Position numbers and translations under genes: made by a program
Notes under the pieces: generated by a model
Databases searched by the model: none
What the model saw: only the letters and a program-made list of their open reading frames with translations
Told to the model about the DNA's origin: nothing
In this document: in pieces, positions 44,653-52,729 of the stretch
Numbering within the stretch: the stretch's first letter is position 1
How the letters are laid out: every line of letters starts with the position of its first letter
DNA from: JADZAI01 sp046348585
GTDB taxonomy: Bacteria > Pseudomonadota > Alphaproteobacteria > Micropepsales > Micropepsaceae
Direction of reading: 5' to 3'
Assembly (NCBI GenBank): GCA_046348585.1
Contig: JAXMDZ010000010.1
Span: 1-64,000 of the forward strand
Length of the DNA: 64,000 nt

Positions 44653-45269
44653 ATGCGCCAATATCTCCGACCTGATGGAGCTGGTCCTCAAAACCGGCGT
44701 GAAGAAGACCGATCGCACCGGCACCGGCACGCGCAGCCGGTGTTCGGCCATCGATGCGCTTCGACCTGACGGAGGGCTTTCCGCTGGTCACCACTGAAGG
44801 TCCACATGAAGTCCGTGATCCACGAGCTTCTCCTGAAGGGCGAGACCAACATCGCCTATCTCAGGCAGAACGGCGTGCGCATCTGGGACGAGTGGGCCGA
44901 CGAGCGCGGCGATCTCGGCCCCGTCTACGGCCATCAATGGCGCTCCTGGCCGGCCCGCGACGGCGAGACCATCGACCAGATCGCGGCGCTGGTGGAGATG
45001 ATCCGCCGCTCAACATCGCCTCCTATGCGCTGCTCACGCTGATGCTGGCGCAGGTGACGGGGCTCAAGCCCGGCGAGTTCATCCACACGCTGGGCGACGC
45101 GCATCTCTACTCCAACCATCTGGAGCAGGCGCTGACTCTCGCGCGCCCCCAAGCCGCTGCCGGTCATGCGCATCAATCCGGCGATCAAGGACATCTTCGC
45201 CTTCGCCACGAGGATTTCCGCCTCGGGGGCTACGAGGCCCATCCCCACATCGCCGCGGTCGCGGTGTGA
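44653..45269 (+). pseudogene. thyA: Thymidylate synthase, frameshifted and with an internal deletion
   Basis: ThyA makes dTMP from dUMP. Recognisable blocks are MELVLKTGVKKTDRTGTGTR, MRFDLTEGFPLVTT, HMKSVIHELLLKGETNIAYL, WDEWADERGDLGPVYGHQWR, then directly NIASYALLTLMLAQVTG, FIHTLGDAHLYSNHLEQA and PAIKDIFAF. Between LVEMIRR and NIASYAL (near 45009) about 55 residues are missing, including the catalytic Cys region PCH and the RS-DVFLG dUMP site. The full enzyme should be about 264 residues. Its stop overlaps the GNAT start (GTGA). The missing block is probably a sequence loss in assembly. Confidence 0.85.
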
Positions 45270-45730
45270 CGGTCCTGACGATCCGCCGAGGCGATGCGAC
45301 GTCGTCCTCCAGCTGCTGCACGAGCTGGCGGTCTTCGAAAAGCTCGACATGAGTTCTTCCGCCTGACCGAGGCGATCGTCGCCCGCGATTTCATCGGCCC
45401 CGCCGCGCGGGTGGCGGCGGATCTCGGCTATTGGGGCAGCGAGGCGGCGGGGATCCGTCTGTCGCACCTACACCACCTTCACGCCGCGCCCGGCCCTGTT
45501 CCTCGAAGACATCTTCGTCCGCCTTTCGCGGCTTCGGCATCGGCCGCTCCTTCTTCGTGCATCTGGCGCGCGTCGCCGCCGCCGAGGCGGACCGCATCGA
45601 CGAGTCGGTGCTCGACTGGAACGAGAAGGCGATCGGCTTCTACCGCGCCATGGGGGCCGCGCCACCTTGACGGCTGGACCAGTACCGCCTGCGCGGCCCG
45701 GCCATCGCGGCGCTGGCGGACGAGCGATGA
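45266..45730 (+). pseudogene. GNAT family N-acetyltransferase (frameshifted)
   Basis: GTG 45266 overlaps the thyA stop. Across frames the protein reads VTVLTIRRGD, VVLQLLHELAVFEKLD, RLTEAIVARDFIGP, FLEDIFVR then AFRGFGIGRSFFVHLARVAA (acetyl-CoA motif A, R-G-x-G-I-G), SVLDWNEKAIGFYRAMGA and LRGPAIAALADER. About 155 residues are expected. A GNAT gene between thyA and folA is common in Alphaproteobacteria. The ATG of folA overlaps its stop. Confidence 0.78.
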
Positions 45731-46273
45731 GCGGCCCGCTGAGTACTGCTGATGGTCGCCGCCGCCCGCAACGGCGTCATCGGCCGCGAGGGGCGGCTGC
45801 CCTGGCGCATCCCGGAAGACATGCGCTGGTTCCGCAAGCACACGATGGGCAAGACCGTGGTGATGGGGCGCAAGACCTGGAGAGCCTGCCCAAGGCCCCG
45901 CTGCCCGGCCGCACCAACATCGTCGTCACCCGCAACCCGCAGCTGGGAGCCCTTCGACGAGGCCGCCTTCTCCAAGAACCAGTCGGAAGGCCACCGCCTG
46001 CTGGTGACCTGGGGGCTCGACGCGGCCATCGAGCACGCCCGCGGCGACGCCCCGGCCCCGAGGATCGTGGTGATCGGCGGCGCCGAACTCGCCGCCGCCC
46101 TGCCGCTCGCGGGGCGGCTCTATCTGACCGAGGTCGATCTGGAGCCGGAGGGCGACGCCTTCATGCCGCCTTTTCGACCGCAGCGCGTGGACCGAAGGCT
46201 TCGCGCAGACCTTCCCGGCGCTGCCCGGCACGACCCCCGGCTTCACATTCGTGTGCTGGAACGCGGGACTTGA
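45727..46273 (+). pseudogene. folA: Dihydrofolate reductase (frameshifted)
   Basis: DHFR regenerates tetrahydrofolate for ThyA. The pieces are MSGPLS, then LLMVAAARNGVIGREGRLPW and RIPEDMRWFRKHTMGKTVVM (with the W-R-I-P-E-D active-site motif), GRKTW, ESLPKAPLPGRTNIVVTRNP, RIVVIGGAELAAALPLAGRL, YLTEVDLEPEGDAFMPPF and, in a further frame, FAQTFPALPGTTPGFTF. At least four shifts occur in 547 bases. The coupling thyA-GNAT-folA is functionally sensible. Confidence 0.85.
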
Positions 46274-46357
46274 TCTCGCCCGTTGCGTCAGCCGCCGAAA
46301 CGGCCTAACGTGCCGCCGCACATTCGCCGCGACCCACAAGAAATTCAGGAAACGCTC

Positions 46358-47268
46358 ATGGCCATCACCGAAGTCGCCACCGGACTGAAATTTCCCGAAG
46401 GCCCGTCTCGTCGCGGACGACGGCTCAGTCATCGTCGTCGAGATCGCCGCCGGGGCGATCACCCGGGTGCTGCCGAACGGCCGCAAGCAGACCATCGCCA
46501 GAAAAGCCGGGCGGCCCCAACGGCGCGGCCATCGGCCCCGACGGCGCGCTCTATGTCTGCAACAATGGCGGCTTCGAGTATCACAAGGTGCGCGGTGATG
46601 ATCCCGGCCACCGAAACCAGAACCTCCGGCGGCCGCATCGACGTCGATCTTTCGACCGGCAAGGTCGAGGTGCTCTACCATTCCGGCGGCGTCGCTGCGC
46701 GAGCCCCAACGACATCGTGTTCGACCGTCAGGGCGGCTTCTGGTTCACCGACCGCCAAGTCGACGCACGATTTCGCCAGTGGGGCTGCTGCACTACGCCG
46801 AGATCGACGGCAACCACATCCTCGACCGAGATCGCCAGCATCATGGCCCCGAACGGCGTCGGCCTCTCGCCCGACGAGAAGACGGTCTATTACGCCGAGA
46901 CGCTGTCGAGCCGCCTGTTCAGCGCGGCGATCGCCAAGCCGGGCAAGCTCGCCAAGGGCGCCGGCCTCGTTCGACGTCTTCGTCAGGGCACGGCGCCGAC
47001 GCACGCCTATTTCGACAGCCTCGCGGTGCAGGCGAACGGCGACGTGTTGATGGCGATATCCTCAACCCCGGCATCACGACCTTCACGCCGAAGGGCAAGG
47101 TCCGCTTACCTCGCTCGCCCAGTTCGCCGACCCGCTGGTCACCAACGCAAGCCTTCGGCGGCAAGGCCATGAAAACCGCCTACATCACGCTGTCGGGACG
47201 CGGAAGAGCTCATCTCGATGCCGTGGGCGCAGGCCGACTGGACGTGAGACCTATTCACACGGTCCGAA
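46358..47268 (+). pseudogene. SMP-30/gluconolactonase-like beta-propeller protein (frameshifted)
   Basis: From ATG 46358 the readable blocks are MAITEVATGLKFPEG, VIVVEIAAGAITRVLPNG, NGAAIGPDGALYVCNNGGFE, GGRIDVDLSTGKVEVLYHSG, NDIVFDRQGGFWFTD, MAPNGVGLSPDEKTVYYAET, LSSRLFSAAIAKPGKLAK and AYFDSLAVQANGDVLMAI. The repeated metal-site words N-G and P-N-G-V-x-x-S-x-D-x-x-x-Y-Y are typical of SMP-30/LRE lactonases. About 300 residues, cytoplasmic. The end, near PWAQA, is approximate because of nearby shifts. Confidence 0.78.
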
Positions 47269-47269
47269 C

Positions 47270-47862
47270 TTCGATCTTTCTTCAGTTCGCCACCACAAGG
47301 TCGGCCTGCTGCTCTCGCTTTGCGGCGAGGCGTTGGTATGTCCACGTCGATCTGATGACGGGCGCCCTGGAAATCGCCCGCCTATCTGGAACGCAACCGC
47401 TTCGGCGTCGTGCCCACGCTGATCGACCGCGAGGCGGAACGCAGATGGCGCAGTCTCGGCCATTCTCGAAGAGATCGCGCTGCTGACCGGCAAGTTCTAC
47501 AGCGGCAGCATGACCGAGCGGCGCGCGGCGCGCGAATGGAATTGCTGTGGGGCTGGGACCGGCCAGCGAAGGGCATCTACCGCTCGCGCGCCGCTCTGCT
47601 GTACGCCAAGTTCGGCTTCGTCAAATATCCCCGAAGTCGTCGACCATTATCGCAGCAGCGAAGGCAAGCCGGGCTGAAGGCGCTCGACTGTTCGAAGGGC
47701 CAGGAGTGGATCTGCGACGGCGCGCAGCCGACCGACATCGACCTCTTCGGCTTCGCCATCTATGCGAGGGCGAAGCGGGTCCTGTCGCTGGACGGCCTCA
47801 GCCATCTCCAGGCCTGGATCAAGCGGATCGAGGCGCTGCCCGGCTATCGCAACCCCGGCTGA
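47270..47862 (+). pseudogene. Glutathione S-transferase family protein (frameshifted)
   Basis: Fragments in order: SSVRHHKVGLLLSLCGEAL (thioredoxin-like start), YLERNRFGVVPTLIDREA-like (cis-Pro site), AILEEIALLTGKFYSGSM, GLKALD, GQEWICDGAQPTDIDLFGFA (N-capping box) and SLDGLSHLQAWIKRIEALPG with YRNPG. About 205 residues are expected. The start codon is not visible. Its 3' end faces mrp. Confidence 0.68.
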
Positions 47863-47908
47863 CTGCTGCCCAAGGAAAGCCACGGCCGCCTGACGGCCGT
47901 CTGGGCCA

Positions 47909-48931
47909 TCACGATGCGCGGCGGCAGCACGGAGCGACGCCCGCATCGAGCTGGGCGGCCACGCGCTCGGCGACGGCGATGAAGAGCGCGCCTGCATCCG
48001 GATGGGCGGCGGCGACCAGGGCGCCGTCATCGATCGCGGATCGACAGGTGCAGCAGGATCTCGCCGAGGAACTCGGTCCCAGCTCCGCCGCGCACTTGCG
48101 CGCCCCATGACCGAACAGGTGCGCCTCGTGCCGCAATTCGGGCAGACAAGACTCATGTTTTCGACGACGCCCAGCACCGGCACTTCGAGCTTGCGGAACA
48201 TGGCGATGCCCTTGCGGGCGTCGAGCAGAACGATGTCCTGCGGCGTCGAGACGACGACCACGCCGGTCAGCGCGACGCGCGAGGCTGAGGTGGATGTCGC
48301 CTGTGCCGGGCGGCATGTCGATCACCAGCATCGAGTTCGCCCCAGCCGACCTGGGTCAGCAATTGGTGCAGCGCGCCCGTCGCCACCGGCCCGCGCCAGA
48401 CGGCCGGCGCATCGCGGTCAGGCCGATCGACATGGCCTTCCGGGCCATAGCGCTCCATCGGCTCCAGCATCTTGCCGTCGGCGAACGCGGCCGGCGCTGA
48501 GGCAGAAGATGCGGCACCGAAGGGCCGTAGATGTCGGCATCCATCAGCCCGACCCGCTTGCCGAGGCGGGTGAGGGCGAGGGCGAGATTGACGGCGACGG
48601 TGGACTTGCCGACGCCGCCTTTACCGCTGGCGACGGCGACGATGGCGCCGACGCCCGGCAGCGGCTGCGCATAGGATCGGCACGGGCTCTTTCGCGGTCC
48701 GGCCTCGGCGGTGAGGACGGCGGTCACCGCCCCGCGCACCGACCGGGCCGCCTTCTCGCAGGCCGCCCGCACGGCCTCGTAGAGGGGCCACATCGGCGGC
48801 GACCTCGATCATGAAGCCCACCTCGCGCACCACGAGGCCCTGAACAGGCCACATCCATCACGCCGCGCCCGGATTTCGGGTCGCGCACGCGGTTGAGGCG
48901 GCGGCGATCCTGGTCTCGTGGGCTGTGTCAT
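47909..48931 (-). pseudogene. mrp: Mrp/ApbC, ATP-dependent iron-sulfur carrier (frameshifted)
   Basis: Mrp/ApbC carries Fe-S clusters to apo-proteins. From ATG 48931 the fragments are RVRDPKSGRG, VREVGFMIEVAADVAPL (the DUF59-like N domain), the deviant Walker A in AIVAVASGKGGVGKSTVAVN, LALALTRLGKRVGLMDADIY, GPSVPHLL, MLVIDMPPGTGDIHLSLA, VVVSTPQDIVLLDARKGIAM and VVENMSLVCPNCG with the two cluster Cys. At least eight shifts break about 340 residues. It diverges from hflK. Confidence 0.83.
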
Positions 48932-49047
48932 GGCGCGCCTGAATATCGGTCCGTTCAACGGTTCGGGGTCCGGCGTCCGATATAGCCCCCGCTCTTGTTC
49001 CCGGCCGTCCGACGCTTACATGACAGCTCAGGTGGAGAAACGGTTGC

Positions 49048-50185
49048 ATGCCTTGGCGAGAATAAGCTCGGGCGGCCCATGGGGCGGCGGCGGCAAGGAC
49101 GGCGGCCCGTCGTGGGGGCGGGGTGGCGGCAATCGCGGTGGCAACGGGGGCGGCGGCGACCAGCCGCTAATCTGGAGAACCTGATCCGCCGGGGCCAGGA
49201 ACGGGTGAAGCAGGTCCACCCGGCAACCCGATCGGCTCGCGCGCGGTCTGGCGCTGATCGCCCTGCTGATCGCGCTCGCCTGGCTGGCGACCGGCATCTA
49301 TACCGTCGAGCCGGACGAGCAGGGCATCGTCAAGACGTTCGAGGCCTATAGCCGCCAGACCGGGCCGGGTATCGGCTATCACCTGCCCTGGCCGATCGAG
49401 AGCGTCGAGACCCCCAAGGTCACGCGCGAGAACCAGATCAATGTCGGTATCCGCAACGACGGAAGCCGCCCGACCGACGTGCTGGAAGAAAGCCTGATGC
49501 TGACCGGCGACGAGAACATCGTCGACATCGACTACGGTCTTCTGGGTGATCCGCGACGCGCCGGAATATCTGTTCGACACGTCGAGGACGTGGACGCGAC
49601 CATCAAGGCGGTCGCCGAGTCGGCGATACGCGAGGTCGTCGGCCGCAGCAACCGCAGCGGCATCCTCACCGAGGACCGCGACAAGACCAGCGCGAGGTCC
49701 AGCAGCTGATGCAGGCGACGCTCGACGCCTACAAGGCGGGCGTCACCGTCCAGCGCGCGTTCGGATCCGCCGCAGGAAAGTGATCGAGGCCTTCCGCGAC
49801 GTGCAGGCGCGCGCCGATGCCGAGCGTTCGCGCAACAAGGCCAGAAAGCGTATCACGCTAAAAGGTGCCGGACGCTCCAGGGCGCGCGGCGCAGATCAAA
49901 CAGGACGCCGAGGCCTACAAGTCGCAGACCGTGGCGCAGGCCCAGGGCGAGGCGCAGCGGTTCCTGTCCGTCTATGAGCAGTACAAGCTGGCGCCCGACG
50001 TGACGCGCGAGCGCATCTATCTGGAGACGATGGAAAGGTGTTCGGCGGACCAACAAGATCATCGTGGATGGCGGGGGCGGGCGTCGTGCCTATCTGCCGC
50101 TCGATCGGCTGACCAAGCCGGCCGCCCCGGCCGAAGCGGCGCCGGAAGCCGGCCCGGCTCGACCTCGCCGTTCGGAGGCCGCTGA
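49048..50185 (+). pseudogene. hflK: HflK, FtsH-protease regulator of the SPFH family (frameshifted)
   Basis: HflK and HflC form a membrane complex that surrounds and controls FtsH. The N terminus is the Gly-rich GGPWGGGGKDGGPSWGRGG with NLENLIRRGQERVKQV. Then come the membrane helix WALIALLIALAWLATGIYTV-like, EPDEQGIVKTF, the SPFH core GPGIGYHLPWPIESVETPKV, TDVLEESLMLTGDENIVDID, VAESAIREVVGR, QAQGEAQRFLSVYEQYKLAP and DVTRERIYLETME. Roughly ten frame changes occur. The stop lies one base before the hflC ATG. Confidence 0.84.
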
Positions 50186-50186
50186 C

Positions 50187-51048
50187 ATGCGCGACCGCAT
50201 CGCCCTCGGCGCGCTCTTCGGCGGTCTGCTGCTGGTGTGGAACTTCGTGTTCTTCACCGTCGATCAGACCGAGCAGGCGCTGGTCGTCCAGCTCGGCCAG
50301 CCGCAGCGCGTGGTCACCGAGCCCGGTCTCAACGTCGAGATATTCGCTGCTGCAGAACGTCATCTATTTCGAGAAGCGCGTCCTGGCGCTGGATGCGCCG
50401 TCGGAGAAGTCCTCTATCGACCAGAAGCGACTGGTGGTCGACATGGCCGCCCGCGCATCGTCGATCCGCTGAAATTCTATCAGACGGTCAACAATGTCAG
50501 TCCAGGTGAGCAGCGGCGGGGAGCGCCATCCTCAATTCGAACATCCGCGTGATCCTGGCGGGCGCTTTCCTTCCAGGCGGTGCTGTCCGGGTCAGCAGGC
50601 CGAACTGATGCGGATCATCCGCGACGAGACAAACGAAGAGGCGAGGCGCTGGGCATCGAGATCGTCGACGTGCGTCCGCCGCGCCGACCTGCCCGAGGCC
50701 AACAGCAACGCCATCTTCAACCGCATGCGCACCGACCGTCAGCGCGAGGCCACCGACATCCGCGCCGGGGCGCTCAGGCGGCCCAGGAGATCAGGGCCGA
50801 GGCCGACAAGCGAAGGTGACCATCATCCTCGCCGAAGCGCAGAAGGCCGCCGACATCATGCGCGGCGAGCAGACCTGGCCGCATCTTCGCCGAGGCCTTC
50901 TCGAAGGACCCCAGCTTCTTCGAGTTCTACCGCTCGATGCAGGCCTATGCGGCCTCGATGGGCGGCGAGGACACGACCATGGTCCTGTCGCCGGACAGCG
51001 CCTTCCCGCTATTTCCGCGGCGGGGCAAGCGGCGGCGCGCCGCAGTAA
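50187..51048 (+). pseudogene. hflC: HflC, partner of HflK (frameshifted)
   Basis: The first 50 residues are clean: MRDRIALGALFGGLLLVWNF with a membrane helix and VDQTEQALVVQLGQPQRVVT. Later pieces in changing frames are NVIYFEKRVLALDAPSE-like, LKFYQTVNNVS, AELMRIIRDETNEEA, RADLPEANSNAIFNRMRT, TIILAEAQKAADIMRGE, DPSFFEFYRSMQAYAASMGG and DTTMVLSPDS, ending GGASGGAPQ. About 285 residues are expected. The last frame change, near 51006, marks the right edge of the damaged segment. Confidence 0.84.
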
Positions 51049-51191
51049 CGAACGCGCAAGGCAGGCGGGCCTAGGCTCGCCTGCCGTCCGCAGCCCGGTG
51101 CGCGGCTTCGCCGCAATGTGATCACGATCCGGTGCTGGGGTCGGGCAGTGTCGCGCCGGGCGAACGGCGTCTTTCGGCAGGAGTTAGCATC

Positions 51192-52658
<1,467 letters not shown>

Positions 52659-52729
52659 TCCTTTCGCCTCTGGCATGAGCGGCGAAGACTGGTAGGTTCA
52701 CGGCGCAATCGCATCGTGAGCGTCGTTTC

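Larger units (their letters stand above)
31778..51010. other. Frameshift-rich segment, probable assembly error zone
   Basis: Between the 3' third of the P450 gene and the end of hflC almost every gene changes frame repeatedly, often several times per 500 bases, while genes on both sides (1-31.7 kb and 51.1-64 kb) have none. Most shifts that I could resolve behave like lost bases, e.g. a C run near 32113 and a lost GC pair near 32045. thyA lacks about 165 internal bases. fumC, sspB, folA, mrp, hflK and hflC are all hit yet keep normal gene order and recognisable protein sequence, which argues against real decay. Gene ends given in this zone are therefore approximate. Confidence 0.85.

Noticed and set aside
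31778..51010. Genuine pseudogene graveyard or degraded genomic island
   Set aside because: Genes are core metabolism and protein quality control in their usual order, protein sequence between shifts is well preserved, and the shift density is uniform and stops abruptly. Sequence error is simpler.
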